This document shows, piece by piece, positions 1 through 5,877 of a DNA stretch of 12,746 nt; position 1 is the stretch's first letter, and each line of letters starts with the position of its first letter. The notes under the pieces are model-generated. The model made no database searches. It was not told where the DNA came from and saw only the letters and a list, made by a program, of their open reading frames with translations. The stretch covers positions 1 through 12,746 of the forward strand of contig JABJQI010000114.1 in NCBI GenBank assembly GCA_018663485.1, read 5' to 3'. A program made the position numbers and the translations under genes. The DNA is from Opitutia bacterium. GTDB lineage: Bacteria; Verrucomicrobiota; Verrucomicrobiia; Opitutales; Coraliomargaritaceae.

Positions 1-356
1 ACGCCTAACTCGGAGGCCTGTGAGGCGAGGAACAGATTGCGCTGCAAATTCTCCACATCCACCACCACGATGATTAAATCGGGGGCAGGGTGGCCATCGA
101 CACGCCCAGCCAAGACATCGACTGCGATCCGCTCGTCCAGCGAGCTGGCGCTCAAACTATAGGTGCCTGGCAGGTCGATCAAATGTACATCCTGGTCGCG
201 GTTCAGTGCCCAACGCCCGATTTTCTTTTCGACTGTGACGCCTGAGTAGTTGCCGACACGCTGACGCATGCCAGTGAGCGCATTAAAAAGCGAGGTCTTG
301 CCAGTGTTGGGATTACCAATAAGCGCGACGCGAAATTCTGATGGTGCTTCGGACAT
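1..356 (-). CDS. feoB: Ferrous iron transport protein B, N-terminal part (cut by window edge)
   Basis: This is the first 118 residues of the G-protein domain of FeoB, the inner-membrane GTPase-linked permease that imports Fe(II). I translated it by hand from the minus strand starting at ATG 356. The P-loop (G1) GNPNTGKT lies at residues 14-21. A NYSGVTVE segment at 36-43 carries the G2 threonine T41, and the G3 motif DLPGTYSL is at 61-68. The segment VVDVENLQRNLFLASQ matches the family pattern after G3. The transmembrane gate domains lie outside the window. The start codon is 1 base after the feoA stop, with GGAG about 10 bases upstream inside the end of feoA, so the two genes are almost certainly co-transcribed and coupled. 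Confidence 0.95.
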   Translation of the reverse strand, partial: MSEAPSEFRVALIGNPNTGKTSLFNALTGMRQRVGNYSGVTVEKKIGRWALNRDQDVHLIDLPGTYSLSASSLDERIAVDVLAGRVDGHPAPDLIIVVVDVENLQRNLFLASQASELG

Positions 357-357
357 A

Positions 358-582
358 CTAAATCTTCTCCACTTCGACCTCGGCTGCGTCAATTAAGCGT
401 AGACTCATATGGCAACCCTGAAAGACCACTGCGATCGGGTCGCCTAGAGGTGCTTCATGCGTGAGGCGAACCACTTGCCCCGGCAACAAGCCCATCGCCA
501 TCAATCGGGCGACGCTCTCGTTCTCGCAGTTCACTTTCGTGACTCGAAAAGTTCCGTCTTTGTTAATTTGATCTAAACGCAT
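358..582 (-). CDS. feoA: Ferrous iron transport protein A
   Basis: FeoA is a small cytoplasmic SH3-like protein that supports FeoB-dependent Fe(II) uptake. The reading from ATG 582 gives 74 residues, the usual family size. Residues shared with the family include the ARLMAMGLLPGQ segment followed by a beta-rich stretch and a C-terminal ISLR-like strand (MSLRLIDAAEVEVEKI). In-frame alternatives are ATG 597 (5 more residues) and TTG 618 (12 more). None has a clear ribosome binding site, so 582 was chosen on family length. The stop is 1 base from the feoB ATG. Transcription must start in the 619-870 intergenic region shared with the divergent porin gene. Confidence 0.9.
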   Translation of the reverse strand: MRLDQINKDGTFRVTKVNCENESVARLMAMGLLPGQVVRLTHEAPLGDPIAVVFQGCHMSLRLIDAAEVEVEKI

Positions 583-674
583 GGGTGAGCATTGCATGAG
601 AATAAGTCTCAATAGCAAGTTGCTAACAGAAAGACTTGAGTTTGAATTGCAAGCTCAGAGGCACTGATTTCTGT

Positions 675-692
675 CGAGCGATGAGTCGCTCG
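675..692. other. Perfect 7-bp hairpin upstream of feoA
   Basis: CGAGCGA-TGAG-TCGCTCG forms a perfect 7-bp stem with a 4-base loop. It has no T-run, so it is not an intrinsic terminator. If feo transcription starts farther upstream, the hairpin would sit in the feoA leader RNA. It could also be a DNA-binding site. No function can be assigned. Confidence 0.4.
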
Positions 693-711
693 TGTCGGCA
701 GGACGATCGGC

Positions 712-805
712 AGGTAAAATCGCTATAATTGAGTCTTACCATAGGTAAATCCACTATCGACAAATGATTAATATCTATTATATTTGATATTTTTTTAGGT
801 AAAAT
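712..805 (+). repeat. Three AGGTAAA(A)T direct repeats between feoA and the porin gene
   Basis: AGGTAAAAT occurs at 712-720 and 797-805, and AGGTAAAT at 743-750. The middle copy is preceded by TTACC at 736-740, making the inverted repeat TTACC-ATA-GGTAA. The third copy overlaps the spacer of the predicted porin promoter. Clustering between a ferrous-iron operon and a candidate siderophore porin suggests operator sites for a metal regulator. The half-site is somewhat reminiscent of DtxR/IdeR-type sites (TTAGGT...), but this is inference. The AT-rich stretch near 764-790 is only a weak match to a Fur box. Confidence 0.4.
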
Positions 806-813
806 TCTTTAAT
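784..813 (+). promoter_or_regulatory. Predicted sigma70-type promoter of the porin gene
   Basis: TTGATA (784-789) and TTTAAT (808-813) are separated by 18 bases, in an AT-rich region 58 bases before the porin ATG. The AGGTAAAAT repeat at 797-805 lies in the spacer, where a bound repressor would block RNA polymerase. Confidence 0.45.
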
Positions 814-870
814 ACTAGCGCCCACAATTCGCGGTTAGTTTGTTTTTCTAAGCTCATAAAGGAGAAAATA

Positions 871-2418
871 ATGAAGAATAGGATATCTCTATTAATAAGT
901 GCATTGTGCGCCCAAGCGGTTGTGCTCGGTCAAGCGCCGACCAACGAGCAATTATTCGAGATGCTAAAAGCCACACAAAAGCAAGTGGCAGAGCTTAAAA
1001 CGCGCACCTTGAACGCCGAAGCCGAAGCGACACAAGCCAAAGCCCAGCTGTCTGCTTTGCAGAACCGAGTTGCAGGAAATGAGCAGTCTAGCGCGGACTC
1101 GATTGACCTCGCGAGTTTGATTGGCACTAACGCGGAGTATACCTATGAAGTATTGGATCACACCGAGAATACCAACACCAAGCAATTGCGCCAATTAGAG
1201 GCCTTGCGTGATGGCGATTTGAAAAGCCGCGTCACCATGGGTGGCAACATTACCGTGCTGACCAATTACCAGAAGTCGAATACCGATTCGAAATTCGGCT
1301 GGCTGATGCGCCATCCGACCTCTGCCAATCAATTTGGCAACGAGGTCTCAGAGGCGGTGATTCATTCGGTCAGTTTGCAGATCACCGGTCGAGTGACTGA
1401 TCGCCTGACCGCGTACACCGAATTGCTGTACAACCCTGAGCAGAATTTTGCCTCTGGATCGACGATCACTGGCTTAGCGCGCAACAATGTAAATATGCGC
1501 CGCGCTTATTTAATGTATGGTGATCTGACGAGTTCGCCGTTCTATGCCTCGATCGGCAAAATGGACATTCCGTTCGGTCTCAACGACACCGTCAATCCGT
1601 TTACCAATTCGACTAATTGGCACTCATTTGCTGGTCTCGCTTATGGTGCCAAGGTTGGCTATAAAGGCAATAACCTCAACCTGCGTGCCATGGCAGTGCA
1701 AGGTGGCGCACAGTTTCGTAATGCCAACACCTCGGTGAACGGCAGTGCCGTGCCGTCGAAGTTAAATAACTTCGCTCTCGATGCTAATTATACTTTCGAG
1801 TTCGATGACGACAGCTCGCTGTTGGCGGGGCTTAGCTACCAGCACGGCACCGCTTATTGTCAGGATTATGAACTCGTACCAGAGCTTCCGTCTGGTGCGC
1901 CTGGGCGTGGTGGTGCAGGGGTGCAGCACTTTGGTGATTGCGCAGATGATAATCCCGCTGTTGCCGCGTATTTAAAGTACATCAACGGCAAGCTAAATGT
2001 GATCGCCGAATATGCGCAGACGCTGGACGAATGGCCTGGGACCTTTAATCCTGTTAATCCAGAATTTGCTGAATTTGCCGCGCAGAAGAATACCACCTTC
2101 ACCCTTGGTGCCAGTTATGGCTTTGACTTCGGTCTCAAGAATGACGTGGAGTTATCTGCAGAGTTCAGCCGCTTTATTGCCGGTGACGACGGTTCACCCT
2201 GGGAAAAGCAGGACCAGCTAGTCTTGGGTGCGTCGTATTTCTTGAATACCAACGTCAAGCTGTTTGCCGAATACATTCACGTCGACGGTTGGGTGCCGCT
2301 TAACTTCTTGAGTGGCGGTAATCCTGGCCCTGATGGAGTTGCTCAAAACGATCAGTCTTGGTCAGACCAAGACGCGACTACCGATGCGATTGTGTTGGGT
2401 GTGACGGCTGCCTTCTAG
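871..2418 (+). CDS. Outer-membrane beta-barrel protein, LbtU-like siderophore porin candidate
   Basis: A 515-residue protein with a signal peptide (about residues 1-22, cleavage near GQA). A coiled-coil segment follows (about 24-72, with heptad-like Q/A/L/E pattern through MLKATQKQVAELK). The rest is a long series of alternating beta-strands ending in Phe, the usual terminal signature of BAM-assembled barrels. Motifs include RRAYLMYGDL and SIGKMDIPFGLNDTVNPFT, typical of porins that also resemble phosphate-selective and carbohydrate porins. The N-terminal coiled coil plus barrel, and the position divergent from feoAB, fit the LbtU-type siderophore porin family. A general porin remains possible. 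Start: AAAGGAG at 858-864, 6 bases before ATG 871, the best ribosome binding site in the window. The gene is monocistronic, with its own terminator at 2446. Confidence 0.8.
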   Translation: MKNRISLLISALCAQAVVLGQAPTNEQLFEMLKATQKQVAELKTRTLNAEAEATQAKAQLSALQNRVAGNEQSSADSIDLASLIGTNAEYTYEVLDHTENTNTKQLRQLEALRDGDLKSRVTMGGNITVLTNYQKSNTDSKFGWLMRHPTSANQFGNEVSEAVIHSVSLQITGRVTDRLTAYTELLYNPEQNFASGSTITGLARNNVNMRRAYLMYGDLTSSPFYASIGKMDIPFGLNDTVNPFTNSTNWHSFAGLAYGAKVGYKGNNLNLRAMAVQGGAQFRNANTSVNGSAVPSKLNNFALDANYTFEFDDDSSLLAGLSYQHGTAYCQDYELVPELPSGAPGRGGAGVQHFGDCADDNPAVAAYLKYINGKLNVIAEYAQTLDEWPGTFNPVNPEFAEFAAQKNTTFTLGASYGFDFGLKNDVELSAEFSRFIAGDDGSPWEKQDQLVLGASYFLNTNVKLFAEYIHVDGWVPLNFLSGGNPGPDGVAQNDQSWSDQDATTDAIVLGVTAAF

Positions 2419-2445
2419 GTGCAACTCAGCAACTGTTTTTGAATC

Positions 2446-2477
2446 AATCCCCCAAGTTCGCTTGGGGGATTTTTTTT
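2446..2477 (+). terminator. Intrinsic terminator of the porin gene
   Basis: An 11-bp perfect stem AATCCCCCAAG / CTTGGGGGATT with a TTCG loop is followed by a T-run through 2477, starting 27 bases after the porin stop codon. Confidence 0.93.
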
Positions 2478-2625
2478 GTTCATCGATTCGCAGCCACCTC
2501 GACCACACTTGAGGGTCCCGCACCGATGCCGCGCCCGCCGGATCAGAAGACGCTCCTGCTGCGCGATGCGCATTAGCTTAAAATGTCAGCCTTGAAAAAT
2601 AAGCGGCAGTGCTAGTGGCACGGTG

Positions 2626-3162
2626 TTAATCGTTCGAGGCTTGGCGCTGTTTGTGCGCGCGGGACACGATCACATACTTGTCCGCCATGCCTTTCAGACC
2701 GGCGCGCTCTTCGTCGCTGAGTGCCCGCACGACTTTGGCGGGACAACCGAGCACCAGCGATCCGGCTGGTACTTGTGTGCCTTTGGTCACCAGTGCGCCC
2801 GCACCGACGATCGATTGCGCGCCGATCACCGCGCCATCGAGAATGGTCGAATGCATCCCAATCAGGCACTCATCGCCGATCGTGCAGGCGTGCACCATCG
2901 ACTTGTGGCCGATCGTCACAAACGATCCAACCTTTACGCCATAGTCGTCCGCGAGGTGGATGACGCTGCCGTCCTGCACATTCGAGCCTTCACCAATCTC
3001 AATACTATTAATATCGGCGCGTAGCACACAACCATGCCAAATACTGGCGTTTCGACCCACGCTAGTTGATCCTAGGACAATCGCATCGGAAGCGACGTAT
3101 GCAGAGTCATCAATCTGTGGAGTTTGATCTAAATAATAGGATAACCGTTCTTCAAGTGTCAT
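2626..3162 (-). CDS. Gamma-class carbonic anhydrase-like hexapeptide-repeat protein
   Basis: A left-handed beta-helix protein of the gamma-carbonic anhydrase/YrdA/PaaY group. Counted from the longer TTG start (190 aa), the isoleucine-patch repeats span about residues 30-150. The three likely metal ligands are H81 (VIHLADD), H98 (IGHKS) and H103 (MVHAC), one of each coming from neighbouring chains in the trimer. R60, D62 and the NVQDG segment (73-77) are also conserved in the family. This predicts either CO2 hydration or an uncharacterised metal-dependent activity, because many members of this subgroup show little carbonic anhydrase activity. The start is uncertain: ATG 3162 gives 178 aa and is preferred, while TTG 3198 gives 190 aa. 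Neither has a ribosome binding site. It is convergent with the porin gene and divergent from the cytochrome gene. Confidence 0.88.
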   Translation of the reverse strand: MTLEERLSYYLDQTPQIDDSAYVASDAIVLGSTSVGRNASIWHGCVLRADINSIEIGEGSNVQDGSVIHLADDYGVKVGSFVTIGHKSMVHACTIGDECLIGMHSTILDGAVIGAQSIVGAGALVTKGTQVPAGSLVLGCPAKVVRALSDEERAGLKGMADKYVIVSRAHKQRQASND

Positions 3163-3297
3163 AGATTCAATATAGTCAGCGGTTGTTTTTATAGCCAAGA
3201 TTAGAATTACATCAGCACGCGCCTTCGGGGCAGTTAATACTGCTTAGTAGAGCGGCTTCTGTTGCATGATTTGGCATCATATCCAGCTGAATAGTGT

Positions 3298-3323
3298 TTG
3301 ACAGAATGCCACTGAATTTCTTT
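3298..3323 (+). promoter_or_regulatory. Possible promoter of the cytochrome gene
   Basis: A perfect -35 hexamer TTGACA (3298-3303) is followed by a poor -10 candidate (TTCTTT, about 3318-3323). The start site would fall only a few bases before ATG 3337, giving an almost leaderless mRNA. That fits the lack of a ribosome binding site but is weak evidence. Confidence 0.3.
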
Positions 3324-3336
3324 CTGTTGGTGCATC

Positions 3337-4149
3337 ATGATCCAACCGAAAAACCTTAAAACCCGCGCCTCAGATGAGTCGTTTTGCTCGCTCCTTGTAG
3401 GCTTTAACTTCATTTTCTTCACCGGCCTATTGGCGTTTATGTTGTTCCTGCCGTTACAGGCTGTTCTTTTTGGTTCGGATGCGCCGCATGGCACAGATGC
3501 TAGCCACGAAGGAGTCGCAGATGCCAGCCACGATACGACTGTAGAGGTTCCCGTCGCCGCAGTCGCAGTCGCAGTCGATCCGATTACACACGCTGCCGGT
3601 AAATCCGCATATATGATTTGCTCGACCTGTCACGGAGCTGAGGGTGAAGGCAACGCGGCTCTCAATGCACCCGCACTGGCGGGACAAGATGACTGGTACC
3701 TTAAACGCCAGTTAATTAAATATAAGGAAGGCGTGCGCGGTTCGCATCCAGATGATACTCATGGCATGCAAATGCGTGCAATGGCGATGACGCTGGCTGA
3801 CGAAACCAAGATCGACGAAGTGGTTGCGTACATTGCACAACTACCAGTCACCGCGCCGCTAGCGACGTTTGACGGTGATGTCGCCAAGGGAGCTGCGAGC
3901 TACGCACTCTGTGCGGCTTGTCATGGACCAGATGGCGCGGGCAATGAGCTGATGAATGCACCCGCGCTGCAAAACCTACAGGACTGGTACATCGTCAGAC
4001 AGCTGCAGAATTATAAATCTGGTGTGCGTGGCACGCATCCTAAAGACATCGAAGGCATGCAAATGCGCCCAATGTCGATGGTGCTTGCTGATGAGCAAGC
4101 GATGAAAGACGTCGCCGCCTTTATCAATTCCAAGGCAGCTGCGAAATAG
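3337..4149 (+). CDS. Membrane-anchored dihaem cytochrome c (c4-like)
   Basis: A 270-residue electron carrier with two class I cytochrome c domains. A hydrophobic segment at about residues 19-45 is an uncleaved anchor or signal peptide. It is followed by a His/Ala/Val-rich linker (about 46-85). Haem-binding motifs are CSTCH (95-99) and CAACH (192-196), exactly 97 residues apart. Each domain repeats the same pattern: NAPAL, then DWY..RQL..YK.GVRG.HP, then GMQMR.M.M. The downstream methionines (around 146-151 and 243-248) supply the candidate sixth haem ligands. The role is periplasmic electron transfer, probably to a terminal oxidase, but no oxidase gene is present in the window. The DNA shows the duplication too: GGCATGCAAATGCG occurs at 3763 and 4054, 291 bases (97 codons) apart. 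The ATG has no obvious ribosome binding site. Confidence 0.9.
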   Translation: MIQPKNLKTRASDESFCSLLVGFNFIFFTGLLAFMLFLPLQAVLFGSDAPHGTDASHEGVADASHDTTVEVPVAAVAVAVDPITHAAGKSAYMICSTCHGAEGEGNAALNAPALAGQDDWYLKRQLIKYKEGVRGSHPDDTHGMQMRAMAMTLADETKIDEVVAYIAQLPVTAPLATFDGDVAKGAASYALCAACHGPDGAGNELMNAPALQNLQDWYIVRQLQNYKSGVRGTHPKDIEGMQMRPMSMVLADEQAMKDVAAFINSKAAAK

Positions 4150-4268
4150 GTTATCGGCAGGGACGACCTCCGTGTCGTCCGCATCAGTGGAGGGCAACGG
4201 TTATGCCCTTGATGAGCGCACCGTCGCTGCCCCGAAGAGCTTAGGCGTAATTTTTAATCATCTGATGG

Positions 4269-4297
4269 TTGACAGCCTCACGTGCCGCGCATTCTCT
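4269..4297 (+). promoter_or_regulatory. Possible promoter of tRNA-Leu
   Basis: A perfect TTGACA (4269-4274) and a weak -10 (TTCTCT, 4292-4297) are separated by 17 bases. The predicted start is about 10 bases before the mature tRNA. The rest of 4150-4314 contains two small hairpins without T-runs (4161-4180 and 4191-4209) and no gene. Confidence 0.4.
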
Positions 4298-4314
4298 CCC
4301 AGCTTCGACTTTCC

Positions 4315-4397
4315 GCTCAGGTGGTGAAACGGTAGACACGCCACGTTCAGGTCGTGGTGCTCGCAAGGGCGTGAGGGTTCAAATCCCTCCCTGAGTA
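4315..4397 (+). tRNA. tRNA-Leu (anticodon CAG)
   Basis: Folded by hand. The acceptor stem pairs GCTCAGG (4315-4321) with CCTGAGT (4390-4396), including one G-T pair, with discriminator A at 4397. The anticodon arm is CCACG-TTCAGGT-CGTGG with anticodon CAG at 4348-4350, decoding CUG. The T arm is GAGGG-TTCAAAT-CCCTC. A long variable arm (about 4358-4371) is typical of class II leucine tRNAs. The 3' CCA is not encoded. Confidence 0.96.
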
Positions 4398-4402
4398 TTT
4401 TT

Positions 4403-4431
4403 AAACCGCCCCTCAGTAGGGGCGGTTTTTT
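4403..4431 (+). terminator. Intrinsic terminator of tRNA-Leu
   Basis: The 10-bp stem AAACCGCCCC / GGGGCGGTTT has a six-base loop (TCAGTA) and runs into a T-tract ending at 4431. It starts 5 bases after the tRNA. Confidence 0.93.
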
Positions 4432-4439
4432 AGTGTTTA

Positions 4440-4655
4440 ATGCGGTGCGAATTCGCCTCGCCGATGTTCCTGCTGCAAGTTAAGGATGACAAAGGGGTAT
4501 TGCCGCAAAACAGCATGGTGATGCATGAGGCATTAAAGCAGCAGGGCGTACCTACCGAGTTGAAGCTGTATGAAAAGGGTGGGCATGGCTTTTGGCTGGG
4601 CCGCAAGGGCACAGACTCCGCGCAGTGGATGGACGACTTTATCGCCTGGTTGTCT
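4440..4655 (+). pseudogene. Remnant of an alpha/beta-hydrolase esterase (C-terminal fragment)
   Basis: About 67 residues in one frame (from about 4452) look like the last third of a BD-FAE/acetylxylan-esterase-type alpha/beta hydrolase. The catalytic Asp region (VKDDKGVLPQNS) and the catalytic His region (YEKGGHGFWLG) are present, ending in DDFIAWL. The first two thirds, including the nucleophile serine, are missing. The fragment begins just after the tRNA-Leu terminator, so the 5' end was probably deleted or displaced by a rearrangement at the tRNA. It then runs in the same frame into the SGNH fragment, so any product would be a chimera. The ATG at 4440 has no ribosome binding site. Confidence 0.75.
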
Positions 4656-4835
4656 TGCATGCAGATTATTGGATCGACGGGCGAGTTCTATACGCCAACG
4701 CAGGATTTGAATGCGCTGGGGCAACGCACCGTGTCTAAAAAAATCCTGCCGAATGTGTTGATCATCGGCGATTCGATTTCGATCGCTTATACCAGCCGAT
4801 CGTTGAGCAGCTCAAGGCCGTGTGCGGGTTGACGG
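4656..4835 (+). pseudogene. Remnant of an SGNH/GDSL-type hydrolase (N-terminal block only)
   Basis: In the frame of the esterase fragment, the sequence reads through KKILPNVLIIGDSISIAYT. This is block I of SGNH hydrolases, with the nucleophile in GDS. At about 4791-4793 one base seems to be lost. In the shifted frame from 4793 the family-like continuation QPIVEQLKAVCG follows, and similarity stops near 4830. Blocks III and V, with the catalytic Asp and His, are absent. Such enzymes often remove acetyl or other ester groups from glycans. Only about 55-60 residues survive, so the gene is dead. Confidence 0.65.
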
Positions 4836-4836
4836 T

Positions 4837-5159
4837 TGGCGTTACCATTTCGATGAGCGGGCTGAGGCATCGGCGAAAGAGATGACGGCGGCGAGGCTCG
4901 ATACCTCCGCATGGTCAGAGGGCGCCCGTTTTGCACGTTTTTTCGCATTGGAACTGGGCGGGTAAAGAAGGACAGAATATTCCTGTTTGGGTATACAGCA
5001 ACTGCGATGAAGTTGAACTGTTCCTGAACGAAAAAACGCTCGGCCTTCAATGGATTCTGCATCGTGTTGGTGCAAACCACGCGTTAGGTGGGCGAGATTA
5101 TCCTAAAGGCCGAGTCTGATGGGCTTAAGCCTGTGTCTGTTATCCTGAAAACGAAGTAA
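4837..5159 (+). pseudogene. Remnant of a GH2 beta-galactosidase (N- and C-terminal scraps joined)
   Basis: Three pieces in three frames resemble the ends of a GH2 beta-galactosidase. From 4837 (frame 1) WRYHFDERAEAS...DTSAWSE resembles the N-terminal sugar-binding domain start (WRFHL...DDSAWR). From 4931 (frame 2) LHVFSHWNWAGKEGQ followed by IPVWVYSNCDEVELFLNEK matches the segment after the catalytic domain, as in DUF4982-type enzymes. From 5088 (frame 3) VGEIILKAESDGLKPVSV and a further ILKTK end at TAA 5157-5159, resembling the C-terminal Ig-like domain. The whole TIM barrel with both catalytic glutamates is gone. A full-length enzyme would be roughly 800-1000 residues, against about 105 codons here. 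Confidence 0.75.
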
Positions 5160-5184
5160 AATGCGTATTTTTTTATTAATCTGA

Positions 5185-5877
5185 TCACTTAATGATCTGC
5201 GTGTTGCTGGCTTCTTTTGCGTGTAGAATGCCACTGCGGTAAGCCTTGCTGATGGCTGCGGGAGCGTTGGGCACTTCTAGTTTCTGGTAGAGGTTCTTGA
5301 TGTGGGTGCTGACTGTTTCGAGGCCAATCTTCAGTTCGCTGGCGATCTCTTTTTTCTGCTGGCCTTCGGCGAGTAGGGCTAGGATTTCTAATTCACGGGG
5401 AGTCAGGGAGACAGCAGGAGTCTCGGTGTTGGCGTCGCCCTCGAACTGGTTGAGCACCGTTGGGATCACTTTGGGGTCGAGTGCGCCGCCGCCTTGCATG
5501 ACGTTGAGGATGGCTTCTCGGATGTTCTCGATGATGGCGGATTTTAATAGATAACCTTCGGCTCCCAGGTTCAGTGCTTTGATGACATCCGCATCCTTGT
5601 CAGATTGGGTGAGCACGATGATCTTTGTATTTGGGGTGTATCTCTTCAGCCAGGGAATCGTCTCATGCCCCGACATGCTGGGGAGGTGGAGGTCGAGTAG
5701 AATCAGGTCTGGTGATTGGTGGCGACCGCTGCCTGGTTCGAGTTCACGCAGTGCGAGTTCGGCGGTGCCATACTGACCCATTAATGAGATCAAAGGATCT
5801 TGTTGCAGCGACAGCTCGATGGCATAGCGATACTCTCGGTTGTCTTCGATCAGTATGAGTTTGATTGGATCTTTCAT
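5185..5877 (-). CDS. NarL/FixJ-family response regulator
   Basis: A 230-residue cytoplasmic transcription regulator. The receiver domain spans about residues 5-125: acidic pair E11/D12, phospho-acceptor D62 in LLDLHLP, switch T90 and K112. A linker (about 130-155) leads to a LuxR-type helix-turn-helix (about 156-215) with SLTPRELEILALLAEG and ETVSTHIKNLYQKLEV. All receiver key residues are intact, so it should be phosphorylated by the adjacent kinase. Its ATG overlaps the kinase stop as ATGA (5874-5877), indicating translational coupling. The recognised DNA site is unknown. The TCCCC-N6-GGGGA element in front of the GH120 gene is a candidate, by context only. Confidence 0.93.
   Translation of the reverse strand: MKDPIKLILIEDNREYRYAIELSLQQDPLISLMGQYGTAELALRELEPGSGRHQSPDLILLDLHLPSMSGHETIPWLKRYTPNTKIIVLTQSDKDADVIKALNLGAEGYLLKSAIIENIREAILNVMQGGGALDPKVIPTVLNQFEGDANTETPAVSLTPRELEILALLAEGQQKKEIASELKIGLETVSTHIKNLYQKLEVPNAPAAISKAYRSGILHAKEASNTQIIK

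Noticed and set aside
764..790. Fur box between feoA and the porin gene
   Set aside because: The best alignment to the 19-base consensus matches only about 9 of 16 positions in an AT-rich stretch, which is close to chance.
2593..2620. Weak hairpin and T-run downstream of the carbonic anhydrase gene on the minus strand
   Set aside because: The stem is only 4 bp (GTGC/GCAC) and poorly placed relative to the T-run.
2623..3024. 133-codon plus-strand ORF opposite the carbonic anhydrase gene
   Set aside because: It is antisense to a gene with clear family motifs and shows no recognisable motif itself, so it is a shadow frame.
4150..4314. Two short hairpins (GGACGAC/GTCGTCC and AGGGCA/TGCCCT) as terminators of the cytochrome gene
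   Set aside because: Neither is followed by a T-run and the stems are 6-7 bp. They may affect mRNA stability but are not supportable as terminators.
4315..4397. Integrase attachment site at the tRNA-Leu 3' end
   Set aside because: I found no second copy of the tRNA 3' segment and no integrase in the window, so an att site is not supported here.
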